From NCBI RefSeq assembly GCF_002078355.1, contig NZ_CP015363.1, positions 868,001 through 932,000 of the forward strand: a stretch of 64,000 nucleotides of DNA, written 5' to 3'. The notes beneath the pieces are model-generated. The model was not told where the DNA came from and did no database searches. It saw only the letters and a program-made list of their open reading frames with translations. Shown piece by piece: positions 37,493 to 46,140 of the stretch (its first letter is position 1; each line of letters starts with the position of its first letter). A program made the translations under genes and the position numbers. The stretch comes from Ferroplasma acidiphilum (lineage in GTDB: Archaea; Thermoplasmatota; Thermoplasmata; Thermoplasmatales; Thermoplasmataceae).

Positions 37493-37821
37493 ATAACCTC
37501 CAGACCAGTTCATACTATTCCTTCCCATATTCCAACAGTCTTGCTTATTATCGGTGCATTTGCACAATATACATTATTTTTATACCTGAATATGAAAAGG
37601 GAAATACATACTATCTAAGGTGGATTAAACCACAAGGAGAATTCAGTATTCCCTGATCATTGCCATAATGGAGTTATGGTTAAAATCATTATACAAGCAT
37701 TTGTATAAGAGGTTATATATTCGCTTGTTATATAATATTACCCTAATAGAAGTAGAATGAATCAGAAGATTAAAGAATGAAAATAGATTAAGGTTTAATA
37801 TAAGATAAAGGTGAAAATGAG

Positions 37822-38718
37822 ATGAATTTTTATATAGAGTCCTTCAAGAGATATAGAAAGAATTATGTAAACTATTTCAGTGTTATGTATAACTTAAGAA
37901 AAAATAAATCAATCATTAAGGTAAAATTAAGAGATGGGCAAATACATAACTGGAGTAACTGGAAAGTAAAAATGTACAACGCTATTACCTTAAAAGCACA
38001 TTCTAATGTTAATATCGACGTCAATTCTAATGACGACTTGATTGCCGGAACCATTAAATTCACATATAAAAAAAGGCCATTGGTCTTCTCGGTAGATGAA
38101 TGGACTGATATAATAGAAGTATTCATCGAAGAAGGTTATAAATTTTTGGATGTAGAAAATGAAAATGTTATTGATATTGGCACCAATATAGGTGATTCAA
38201 CTATATATTTCGCGGTGAGTAATGCTAAGAGAGTTTTAGGACTGGAACCATATCCTCACTCTTATTCGATAGCATTAAAAAATCTTGAACAAAACGATAT
38301 CGGAAAAGAAAAAGTTATTTTGTTGAACGCAGGGTATGGGGAAGATGGTTTGATTAAGGTTAAAATGGACGTAACCAATACTCACGGCACTAATTTAAAA
38401 TCTTCCAATGAGGGAACGGAAATCAGGACAATATCTCTAAAGACACTATTAAAGGAGTATGATTATGAGAGTCCAGTTTTAAAGATGGATTGTGAAGGCT
38501 GTGAGTATAATTTACTTAAAGAGGATAATGATACATTAAAAAAATTTAAAAGAATGCAAATAGAGTATCACTATGGTTATGAAAAATTAAAGGAAAAACT
38601 TGAAAATTGTGGGTTTGATGTAACGTTCACAAAACCAGTACAGATTTATAACAAAGATGCAAGCAATCCAAATATGGTTATTGGTCAGATCTACGCAAAA
38701 TTACCTAACGATTCCTAA
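37822..38718 (+). CDS. FkbM-family SAM-dependent methyltransferase
   Basis: 298 aa. The SAM-binding block is VIDIGTNIGDSTIYFAVSNAKRVLGLEPYP (G-x-N-x-G with the acidic E-P), followed by ISLKTLLKEYDYESPVLKMDCEGCEYNLL, the K-(M/I)-D-(C/I)-E-G motif diagnostic of FkbM enzymes. The first ~100 residues are specific. FkbM enzymes O-methylate sugars or glycolipids; location among glycan genes agrees. It is the only gene between IS blocks at 37568-38720 with no sign of damage. Confidence 0.88.
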   Translation: MNFYIESFKRYRKNYVNYFSVMYNLRKNKSIIKVKLRDGQIHNWSNWKVKMYNAITLKAHSNVNIDVNSNDDLIAGTIKFTYKKRPLVFSVDEWTDIIEVFIEEGYKFLDVENENVIDIGTNIGDSTIYFAVSNAKRVLGLEPYPHSYSIALKNLEQNDIGKEKVILLNAGYGEDGLIKVKMDVTNTHGTNLKSSNEGTEIRTISLKTLLKEYDYESPVLKMDCEGCEYNLLKEDNDTLKKFKRMQIEYHYGYEKLKEKLENCGFDVTFTKPVQIYNKDASNPNMVIGQIYAKLPNDS

Positions 38719-39006
38719 TATCAATGTTAACATGATTAATTGAATATCCCTGGGCTAATTCTTCTCGAGGAAGTTGGATTAGATACAAGAAAATAGACAC
38801 TTATATTAGATTATTGAATTAAATTTTACCTATTATTTTCTCCTTGTATGTTATGTTGAAATTCGCTTTTCTCACAATTAAAAATATAATATAAAATTAG
38901 GTTTTGTTAATTTGTTATTATGCATTCTTACTTTCACCGGACTCGTTGATGTCATTGTGTTTATTAATAAGTTCTTTAATTTTTTCAAAACCTATATTTA
39001 TTTTTT
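38719..39006. other. Intergenic DNA
   Basis: AT-rich, 288 nt, between the FkbM gene and the convergent CBS-HEPN-like pseudogene end. No hairpin of note and no frame that resembles a known protein. Confidence 0.4.
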
Positions 39007-39563
39007 TTAGTTTCTACTATTCAAGCACGTTTCTACATATGATATGATATTTTGGCAAGTTTTTAAGAAGTCTACCCATTTTGTAATGTCATAAATTTTC
39101 TTTTTTATTATTTGCTTTTTTGAATGCATTATATAATTTCTCAGATTTTTGTATAATGTTATTTTATTACCATCAAGGTTAACATTCTCTTTAAATTTTA
39201 TTATTTGATCATCGCTGAGCATTGAAATAAGCTCTCTAAATAAAATTAATTCGTCATAAAAATGGAGTTCATCGAGTACATTTGTTTCAATATTGTTTTT
39301 CTTGTTACAATCAAACCGTTTTATTGCATCTCTTATATGTTTCTCTATACAGGGTACCTTAATTTTCATACTTTCTAGGAAATTTTTAAGTTCTTCTTCG
39401 TTATTGCCATACTTGTTTTTACATTTTAAATATTCACGTATTGCGATTTCGCAGTAAGCTATTTGTGTGTAAATTGCGCTTAAAACTAATGGCTTATTAA
39501 GATCTGAATAGTGAATCATATTTGTTATTTTGTTACCGGTCAAAACGAAATAGAAGTCTTTAT
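39007..39563 (-). pseudogene. CBS-HEPN-like gene, C-terminal segment
   Basis: The largest remaining piece of a gene split by two insertion sequences. Upstream of TTG 39541-39543 the frame stays open (N-K-D-F-Y-F-V) to the duplicated TTAAA at 39564-39568. The first residues GNKITNMIHYSDLNKPLVLSAIY match the end of a CBS domain (..G.iT..Dl.kp). A helical domain follows, containing LRNYIMHSKKQI: R-N-x3-H is the R-x4-H RNase motif of HEPN proteins. Rejoined to the segments at 41086-41118 and 42419-42666 it gives a 280-aa protein. Confidence 0.75.
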
Positions 39564-39568
39564 TTAAA

Positions 39569-41080
39569 ACCTTAACTCCCCAACTTTTTAGGGAATATAT
39601 TTGTACCTAATTGTTCATCTATCCTTTCGGATGATGCAGGAACCTCTGAAATAATTTCCTTACTGTTGTGTACAATCCTGTAAACCCTTGAATATTTTAA
39701 TAATGCATCCTTTACAGATAATTTATCAGTCAATCCTGCGGCCCTTATTAACACAAATATTGAGTAATATATGTATAATGATACAAATGAAATAAAGAAA
39801 TATCCCCTTATGGAATCATCATTGCTCAAGTATGACTTGTCATTTTCCAATTCATTCTTCATAGCATCAAATGACTGTTCTATCTCTTCCCTCTGCTTAT
39901 ACATTAGGTATATATTTTCAGGTTTGTCATCTATATTTGACAATATTGCAATCTTGCCGAATACTTTAGATGCACTATTATAATCATCCTGGCTCTTCTT
40001 ATTGTCAGCTATCAATGATATGAATGTATTTGCCTCCTCTGACATCAACAGCTGGTCCTGAAATATGTATACATAATATTTTCCATATTTATATGATGTA
40101 CAAAGTATTCCCCTGTCCCTGTACATGAAGCTTGACTTGAATATAGCATTATAATCAATAATCTTATTATTCCTCCTCAATGGCATTATGAATTTATTAT
40201 TTATTTCATCCGCTAAGGAATATGATGCAAACCCCCTGTCCATTACTAATACTCCATTAAAATTAATCTCTTCCAGTACCTTCCTTAAAGATTTTATATC
40301 CCTTACAGAACCATCCAATGATTTAAGGAAAACAGGCTTATAGTAATCTAAGTCAAATACCATTGCAATATTTATCTGTGGTATATACTCATGCTCATGG
40401 TTATGCCCCTTCTCTGCCATATTTATATTCTCTGACCTTGAGAATATTGATGATAGATCAAATGCAAGCTTCATGGAATCGTGCATTAAATCATTGAATA
40501 GATCATACTGGCTGCTGATATCTGAACCTGTTTCAATAAGAAGGTCTGTCAATGTATTGGGCGATACATGCGCATTGATATATCTGGACATGTACAGTTT
40601 ATCCCATCTTTCCTTAATGCTTTTCATCGGTGTATAGCTTATTAGCCTTACCACTGACATTGCATATATTGATTCCCATGTATCCGGGAAGTATTTCTTC
40701 AATAGTTTTATTATATCCTTTGATACAGAGTATATTAATTCTGAATTTCCATATTCATACACAGACCTGGAATTGTCATTGCTTACTATGCCATTCTCTG
40801 TAATTCTTCCAATGTAATCAGATACTTTCCTTGCACCATGCTTTTCCTTATCATATTTAGTTGTTGAATGGTATAAATAATAATTGCCGTTTAGCCTCTT
40901 CACCTCAAGTGGAATCTTCCTTTTCCTTTTTTCTTCTTGCAGTACATCCTTTACCCATTCTTCCATATACCCTATATAGGGAATATATAATATTAATGTT
41001 TGCATTGCTATATAACTGTAAAAACATAATGACTAAAAATAATAATGGATGTATTCCCTATAAATTTGTGGAGTTAAGGT
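39569..41080 (-). mobile_element. IS4/IS1634-type insertion sequence C
   Basis: 1512 bp. Terminal repeats ACCTTAACTCCCCAA..TTTAGGGAATA (left) and, on the other strand, ACCTTAACTCCACAA..ATAGGGAATA (right). A 5-bp target duplication TTAAA is at 39564-39568 and 41081-41085, the same target as element B. It interrupts the CBS-HEPN-like gene; excision of element plus one TTAAA restores the frame. Confidence 0.93.
39572..41005 (-). CDS. IS4/IS1634-type transposase (element C)
   Basis: 477 aa. Catalytic blocks LAFDLSSIFSRSENINM (Asp), GVLVMDRGFASYSLADEI (Asp) and YKQREEIEQSFDAMK, an exact Y-x2-R-x3-E-x6-K motif. The N-terminal YYLYHSTTKYDKEKHGARKVSDYIGRI matches the pattern of elements A and B. The stop codon TAA is part of the terminal repeat. 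The gene appears intact. Confidence 0.92.
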   Translation of the reverse strand: MQTLILYIPYIGYMEEWVKDVLQEEKRKRKIPLEVKRLNGNYYLYHSTTKYDKEKHGARKVSDYIGRITENGIVSNDNSRSVYEYGNSELIYSVSKDIIKLLKKYFPDTWESIYAMSVVRLISYTPMKSIKERWDKLYMSRYINAHVSPNTLTDLLIETGSDISSQYDLFNDLMHDSMKLAFDLSSIFSRSENINMAEKGHNHEHEYIPQINIAMVFDLDYYKPVFLKSLDGSVRDIKSLRKVLEEINFNGVLVMDRGFASYSLADEINNKFIMPLRRNNKIIDYNAIFKSSFMYRDRGILCTSYKYGKYYVYIFQDQLLMSEEANTFISLIADNKKSQDDYNSASKVFGKIAILSNIDDKPENIYLMYKQREEIEQSFDAMKNELENDKSYLSNDDSIRGYFFISFVSLYIYYSIFVLIRAAGLTDKLSVKDALLKYSRVYRIVHNSKEIISEVPASSERIDEQLGTNIFPKKLGS

Positions 41081-41118
41081 TTAAAAAATAATTAAAAGTT
41101 TCTAATATTCCATACGAT
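41081..41118 (-). pseudogene. CBS-HEPN-like gene, middle segment
   Basis: Only 33 unique nt plus one TTAAA remain between elements C and IS256. Read on the minus strand in the reconstructed frame it supplies S-Y-G-I-L-E-T-F-N-Y-F-L-N, which links ...NDLISE of the N-terminal piece to KDFYFVLTGNKIT of the C-terminal piece. Confidence 0.75.
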
Positions 41119-41125
41119 TCTGAGA

Positions 41126-42418
41126 GGTTGTGTATGTAATTATGTGTAAATATAAACTCTCCTGTTACTAATGAATTTAATCATTAAATAACAGGAAAGT
41201 ATACCTCTTTTGAACACAAGGAGGTAATAAAATATGGAAAATACAGATATAAACATATCGGCTCTTGAGAATGTAGATATAGATAGAATATTAAAGGAAG
41301 CAATAAAAGAGAAAATAGAGAAATTAATGGAAACAGAATTAAATGCATATCTAGAGGAAAATCCAGGAATAAAGAATGGAAAATATAAAAGAGATTTAAA
41401 GACAAAGTATGGTGAAATAAAACAGTTAAATATCCCCAGAGACAGGGATAGCAATTTCCATACAAAGGTAATAGAGCCCTATAACAGATCAATAGGAATA
41501 GAGGATCTTATAGTATCAATGTATTCCAATGGAATATCTACAAGGAGAATAGCAGGTATAATGGAGGATATTTTAGGAAATAAATATTCTAAATCTACTA
41601 TATCAAGAATAACAGATTTAACCATAGAAGAGGTTTATAAGTTTGTTAACAGGCCTTTAGATAAACGGTATATAGCAATATTCCTGGATGGATTATTCTT
41701 CTATTTAAGAAGGGGAAATGTGGATAAAGAGCCAGTTATATTTGCTTTAGGAATTAAAGAAACTGGAGAATACGAAGTACTGGGATTCTATTTAACAGTT
41801 AAAGAATCACATAATAGTTATAAGGAAGTATTAGAAGACCTTTATAGCAGGGGATTAAAGGAGCCATTATTGATTGTAGCAGATGGAATAAAGAACTTAG
41901 ATGAGGAAGTAATGGAAATATATCCCAGATCAGAATTCCAGCTATGTACAATACACTATACCAGGGGATTAAAATCCAATGTAAGGGAGAGAGATATTGA
42001 GGAAATATCTATAGACGCAAATAAAATGTTTAAATGTGACAGTAAAGAAGAGGGTATAATAAAATTCAATGACTTTAAATATAAATGGGAGAGTAAGTAT
42101 CCTAAGGTAATATACAATACTGAAAAGAATCTGGGAAAGCTATTAAGGTTCTATAATTATCCTTCCAGTATATGGAGATCATTGAAATCTACCAATGCTA
42201 TAGAACGGTTAAATGGAGAGGTAAGGAGAAGGGTAAAAACAATATCATCATTCCCTGATGAGGATTCAGCAATGAAGGTATTCTATTATAAGTCAATAGA
42301 ATACAATTCAAAGCATGCATTCAGGAAGATGAACGGATACTATAAATGCAAGGATGAAATAAAGGAAATGTTCAATAAGCGGTATCCTTTATAAATACAC
42401 AAAATTATGGACACAATC
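41126..42418 (+). mobile_element. IS256-family insertion sequence, complete
   Basis: 1293 bp. Left terminus GGTTGTGTATGTAATTATGTG, right terminus (other strand) GATTGTGTCCATAATTTTGTG. Direct duplication TCTGAGA at 41119-41125 and 42419-42425. Excision with one duplication restores the reading frame of the CBS-HEPN-like gene. IS256 elements usually duplicate 8 or 9 bp; only 7 match here, with the eighth base differing (T/C). Confidence 0.9.
41234..42394 (+). CDS. IS256-family (mutator-type) transposase
   Basis: 386 aa, intact. Catalytic residues lie in YIAIFLDGLFFYLRRG (Asp), LLIVADGIKNLDEEVM (Asp) and STNAIERLNGEVRRRVKTI (Glu), the order and spacing of the mutator/IS256 DDE fold. The conserved C-(x)-H block is QLCTIHYTRGLKSNV. 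The N-terminus MENTDINISALENVDIDRIL is found again, truncated, at 36646-36700. Strong ribosome-binding site AAGGAGGT at 41217-41224. Confidence 0.93.
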   Translation: MENTDINISALENVDIDRILKEAIKEKIEKLMETELNAYLEENPGIKNGKYKRDLKTKYGEIKQLNIPRDRDSNFHTKVIEPYNRSIGIEDLIVSMYSNGISTRRIAGIMEDILGNKYSKSTISRITDLTIEEVYKFVNRPLDKRYIAIFLDGLFFYLRRGNVDKEPVIFALGIKETGEYEVLGFYLTVKESHNSYKEVLEDLYSRGLKEPLLIVADGIKNLDEEVMEIYPRSEFQLCTIHYTRGLKSNVRERDIEEISIDANKMFKCDSKEEGIIKFNDFKYKWESKYPKVIYNTEKNLGKLLRFYNYPSSIWRSLKSTNAIERLNGEVRRRVKTISSFPDEDSAMKVFYYKSIEYNSKHAFRKMNGYYKCKDEIKEMFNKRYPL

Positions 42419-42666
42419 TCTGAGATCAAGTCATTTGGTTTAATTTTTATAATTTTATTGCGATTTTGGGCATTTGAGTCATAATACTCTTCAATATTAT
42501 CATTCTCACCTTTTATTGGAACTCTATCATAATTCTGAGTCTTATTGATTTGTATTGCATTTTTTTCACTTTGGGCTATTATTATAGGATTAGAAATATC
42601 TACTATCTTAAACATTTCATTAATTCTGGACAATAGATAATCAGATTCAATTTTATTTTTTGTCAT
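42419..42666 (-). pseudogene. CBS-HEPN-like gene, N-terminal segment
   Basis: Starts at ATG 42664-42666 and reads about 83 codons to NDLISE at the IS256 border; any frame continuing past 42419 reads the IS terminus and is spurious. RINEMFKIVDISNPIIIAQS..NAIQINKTQNYDRVPI resembles the first half of a CBS domain (strand, helix, strand with a terminal PV/PI). Combined lengths of the three host pieces, 248, 38 and 557 nt, total 843 nt, exactly 281 codons including stop. Confidence 0.75.
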
Positions 42667-42774
42667 TTCATATTCGCCTTTGTCTTATTATAAACATTAA
42701 ACGTTTTTACTTTTTTAATTTTTCCGTTGTTGATCAGATAATATTCTATTTTAACATTCATCACAGCGTTTTAT

Positions 42775-42905
42775 GTTACCATAAACTCTCGTGTTATCAA
42801 CGAATTCAATAATTAAATAACAGGAAAGTGTGCCACTTCTGAGTATCAGGACAATAATATATGTGATATGAGGATAGAGATATACAGAATATAGAAATCG
42901 GAGAT
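42775..42905 (+). mobile_element. IS256-type left-end relic
   Basis: ATAAACTCTCGTGTTATCAACGAATTCAATAATTAAATAACAGGAAAGTGTGCC follows the subterminal region of the complete element (ATAAACTCTCCTGTTACTAATGAATTTAATC...), with decay after position 42850. No coding sequence survives. Confidence 0.7.
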
Positions 42906-43109
42906 ATTGATAAAAGAGTTAGGAACTATACTCTTATCATGCATTCAGTGTGATGAACGTATACCAAACAGCACCGATTAAATGAGTGAAATTGAAAAAA
43001 GACATACTTAATAAAGATATTATATTATTGAAGCGAACTATATGGATCCTTTGAATTGCAACCTATGTTATTTAAAACATTAATAAATATCTAAACTTGA
43101 TACACATAT

Positions 43110-43790
43110 ATGAAAGATAAGCCCAAAAATTATAATTGTCTAAAACAAATAAAAAGTGCAATTTACCTAAGTAACACTCGTGGAGAAATAGGTAGAAAAG
43201 AAAGAGATTTGGAAGCCGATAAATTGCTAATAAAATATTTTAATAATTGTGACTTTGCTAGCATTGAATCGGACATTATCTCAATTGTATTTATTGATAC
43301 AACTACAACGTTAACTCAGGCCATAGAATCATATAGGTATGGTCAATTTGATTCTTCTATGGTGATGATTAGAAGTGCAATAGATGCAGCAACTTATGCT
43401 TCTATAACTATGGAACCAGTATATGATCATAATTTAAAAAAATTAATTTCAATAAATCCTATTGATGGTATTAACGGTTATAAAAAATATAAGAAATTGG
43501 ACAGAAGAATGAAAAAAATAACTGATAAAAAATTCTTAACCCATAATGAAACCGATGAACTTTTAAAGATTAGAAACGAAGGAAACTTTTCAGCTCATTA
43601 TTTCAAGATTAAAAACGATCATTTTAATGATATTATAAAAATATATGAAACAAAACACGAATTACCCGAAGACTTACCTAGACAATTTACAACGGAAAAG
43701 GATAATCAAAGTAACCTGTTACGGGCTTTTGAGATAATAACAACACTACAGAATAATTATTTAAAATTTTATAAAATTGCATCATCTTGA
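43110..43790 (+). CDS. HEPN-like helical protein of unknown function
   Basis: 226 aa, not assigned to a named family by eye. The core reads QAIESYRYGQFDSSMVMIRSAIDAATYASI, the helix pair found in DUF4145-like and other HEPN proteins, followed by LLKIRNEGNFSAHYFK, which corresponds to their 'lR..GN.aaH' block (Arg to His). This motif is the RNase site of HEPN toxins and defence proteins. The remainder is charged helix. It converges on the PIN-membrane gene with 140 nt between stops. Atypically AT-rich codons. RNase activity is inferred only from the motif. Confidence 0.55.
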   Translation: MKDKPKNYNCLKQIKSAIYLSNTRGEIGRKERDLEADKLLIKYFNNCDFASIESDIISIVFIDTTTTLTQAIESYRYGQFDSSMVMIRSAIDAATYASITMEPVYDHNLKKLISINPIDGINGYKKYKKLDRRMKKITDKKFLTHNETDELLKIRNEGNFSAHYFKIKNDHFNDIIKIYETKHELPEDLPRQFTTEKDNQSNLLRAFEIITTLQNNYLKFYKIASS

Positions 43791-43930
43791 CTCGCTGATC
43801 TGGCATAATTTATTTTAGTTATTAATACATCATCCAGAATTGCACATATAATTTAAAAGTACAAACACAACTTTGGAGATAAACTGAGTCAATATTTGTA
43901 TTAAATTGTTTCTAAAATTCAGCGCACTTG

Positions 43931-45019
43931 TTAGCTCTCTTTGTTTAGAATATCTACCATGTCATATATAGATGATATCATAGCATTTCCGGCATTAATA
44001 AAATAAGGACCGAGATCCTCTTTAAGCATGGTGGAGAGGTCTACTGTTCCTTTAATAAGACTTATCAGCGCATCTTTAGCATATATAGAGTGCGTTTTAA
44101 TCCATTCAGATAAATCATCTACTATATTAACAGCTTGATTTCGTAGATTTTTGGAAAATGAAAAGGCAATTATAGTTCCGATTATGGAACCTATTGCTAT
44201 GTACCCTACCCAGGCAGGTAGTTTCCCTAATAAACTAATAAACCCACTTATTCCAAATGTTGTAATAGAAATAATAAATAACAATAGCTCCGTAAAAACT
44301 TTATACAATATTGAGAGAAGGAAATAGATAGCTTCCGTACCGACATATGCCGCCCCTGTTACTATTGAGAGTGACAAAGATCCTGCTTCCACTGATACTA
44401 TTAATTCAACCGCAGTACCTAATTCATACCTTTTCATTGTGCTAATTCCATTAAATGCTTTTTTATCTCGCGTTATAATCTTATCAATTCCTAATCCAAT
44501 TCCTACCTTTAAAAAATGTACGTCATTATTATATTTATCTCTAAATTCGGATAACTCTAAATTTTCAATATTTAATTCATTATCATCTACTATTTCTATT
44601 TTTGAAAGTAGTTTTTTAGCCTGCTGAAGGGCAAGATCCATTGAACATTTCTCAGGAAGGCCTCTTGTAATCTGTTCATATACTTCGTCTTCAATTTTTC
44701 TGGGTGCGTACAATTTAACAAATGGTGAAGAAAAAATTCTTTCAGTAGACGAAAATTTACCCGAACCGACTCTGAAAGCATCTTTAACTATTATATTTGA
44801 GTCTACAACAAATTTTAATTTGGGAGCTGGTTGTTTATTTTCATTAAAAAAAAGTTGGTCGATCATATGCTCTCTAATAAATTCATATGCATCAGGTGGT
44901 AGTTCCCGAGAGACATTGGAGATAACCTTTTTTGTTTGATCATAATCCTTAAAAAGAATTTTCCAGTCATCAGGAAAATATGTATATAAATCTTCTATAA
45001 ATTGATTTTTTTCATTCAT
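43931..45019 (-). CDS. PIN-domain protein with C-terminal membrane segment
   Basis: 362 aa. Residues 66-200 look like a PIN nuclease: KFVVDSNIIVKDAF (first Asp, residue 73), YAPRKIEDEVYEQI (Glu), YNNDVHFLKVGIGLGIDKIITRDKKAF (Asp pair), i.e. the D-E-D-D active site. From about 213 to 290 there are two or three strongly hydrophobic helices (AIYFLLSILYKVFTELLLFI; WVGYIAIGSIIGTIIAFSF), then a soluble amphipathic tail. The first 65 residues are a helical N-terminal domain. PIN proteins of the VapC type are about 130 aa and soluble, so this fusion is unusual. No adjacent VapB-like antitoxin is seen. Confidence 0.75.
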   Translation of the reverse strand: MNEKNQFIEDLYTYFPDDWKILFKDYDQTKKVISNVSRELPPDAYEFIREHMIDQLFFNENKQPAPKLKFVVDSNIIVKDAFRVGSGKFSSTERIFSSPFVKLYAPRKIEDEVYEQITRGLPEKCSMDLALQQAKKLLSKIEIVDDNELNIENLELSEFRDKYNNDVHFLKVGIGLGIDKIITRDKKAFNGISTMKRYELGTAVELIVSVEAGSLSLSIVTGAAYVGTEAIYFLLSILYKVFTELLLFIISITTFGISGFISLLGKLPAWVGYIAIGSIIGTIIAFSFSKNLRNQAVNIVDDLSEWIKTHSIYAKDALISLIKGTVDLSTMLKEDLGPYFINAGNAMISSIYDMVDILNKES

Positions 45020-45175
45020 TTATGGTAATTTAATTAGTGCGCATATAAAAATGTTTTCTATTGGATTATTCTCTGTGATAATGCAAATTGGCACATATTA
45101 TTACATCTTTGTGGATATAAGTAATCTGGTAACAAATTTTGGTCAATGCATCGTGATAAAAATAAGAAGAATTTC

Positions 45176-45198
45176 ATTATTATTATTATTATTATTAT
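45176..45198. repeat. ATT trinucleotide repeat
   Basis: Seven ATT units plus AT in 23 nt, the only clean microsatellite in the window. Confidence 0.9.
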
Positions 45199-45402
45199 CA
45201 TTTCCTTAAGATTCTAAAAATAGTTAGAATACAAATAATATATATGTTCTGCCTTATTCAAAATTTAACTCTTACTTAGTTTATAACAAATTAATACATT
45301 CATCCTAAAAAGAGTTGATACTTATAAACTCTCATTTCTATCGACTAAACACAGGATTACTCTGACATATTCTGTATAATAATGGCCGCTCTAATCTCTT
45401 TT

Positions 45403-45480
45403 CTCGTTCCGAGATAGGTCAATTATATAGAGCGAACTGTTGCTCATTCGTGGTTTGTACCACATATCACCTTCTCGGCT
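45403..45480. ncRNA. Candidate structured RNA with a three-way junction
   Basis: Closing stem CCGAGATAGG (45409-45418) pairs with CCTTCTCGG (45470-45478), nine base pairs with one bulged A. It encloses two hairpins: GAGC (45430-45433) with GCTC (45442-45445), and GTGGT (45450-45454) with ACCAC (45459-45463), loop TTGT. The GC content is much higher than in the surrounding DNA. A TATA-like TGTATAATAA at 45373-45382 would start transcription near 45403 on the plus strand. The strand is not certain since the stems fold either way. No known RNA family was recognised. Confidence 0.4.
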
Positions 45481-45999
45481 CTCCCTAGAAAATATTTAAG
45501 AATTTAATAATTCGTTTCTCCATTGAAATATGGCTTAATTTATCAAAGAGTGCGAAAAGCTGCTTAATGATAATTTTGTACATTTTCATCCATTAAAAAA
45601 CACTTTACAAAAATATTGTAATATTATACATTTAATATATAACTATATAAATTATTATGTTATTATTATAATTATTTTATATTAATAGAAATATATTCTA
45701 TAAAAATATTATTTAGCTTTAATTTTAATACTAAATATATCTACTAATTAATTATAATAGTGCAGATAAAATTAATAAATCGGTTTAAATCGATGCATTA
45801 AATTTAATCTATCGTTGGTATATTTGCCTATAAAACGAGAACATTAGCCTTAAATTGTTTGTAAATTTGCAAAATATAATAATCAATTACACTAAATTAT
45901 AGGCAATAAAATCAAGCCAGACCATATCATCCTAATAGGCCTTGAAGGTTTTATTAGGCCATGGCGAGTACCATAATCATCATAAACTTCCAACAAATC

Positions 46000-46140
46000 C
46001 ACTGTAAACCACGCATTTTCAATCCTCTTCACCAAATTCCCCAAATCCCCAAATAATGCCGTATAACAAACGTTATACAGCGTTTTTATTGCGATTATTT
46101 AGATATTACAGAGAATACGTAATTTACAGGGTTTACAGTG
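46000..46140. repeat. Inverted repeats in the CRISPR-side spacer
   Basis: CACTGTAAACC at 46000-46010 and its exact inverse GGTTTACAGTG at 46130-46140 bracket 119 nt. Inside lies a second palindrome, GTATAAC-AAAC-GTTATAC (46061-46078), and the short iterations CCCCAAAT. Could be the ends of a tiny non-autonomous element, an operator region or an origin-like site. Confidence 0.45.

Noticed and set aside
41140-41492. 100-aa frames on the minus strand within the IS256 element
   Set aside because: Shadow of the transposase coding strand; hydrophobic and Phe-rich by complementarity.
42340-42666. A 108-aa frame on the minus strand running into the IS256 right end
   Set aside because: Its last ~25 codons are IS DNA. 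The real gene continues on the far side of the element, as shown by the restored frame.
45900-45965. CCTAATAGG...TATTAGG hairpin resembling the CRISPR repeat core
   Set aside because: Similarity to the repeat is limited to CCTAATA and the flanks do not align; not counted as a repeat.
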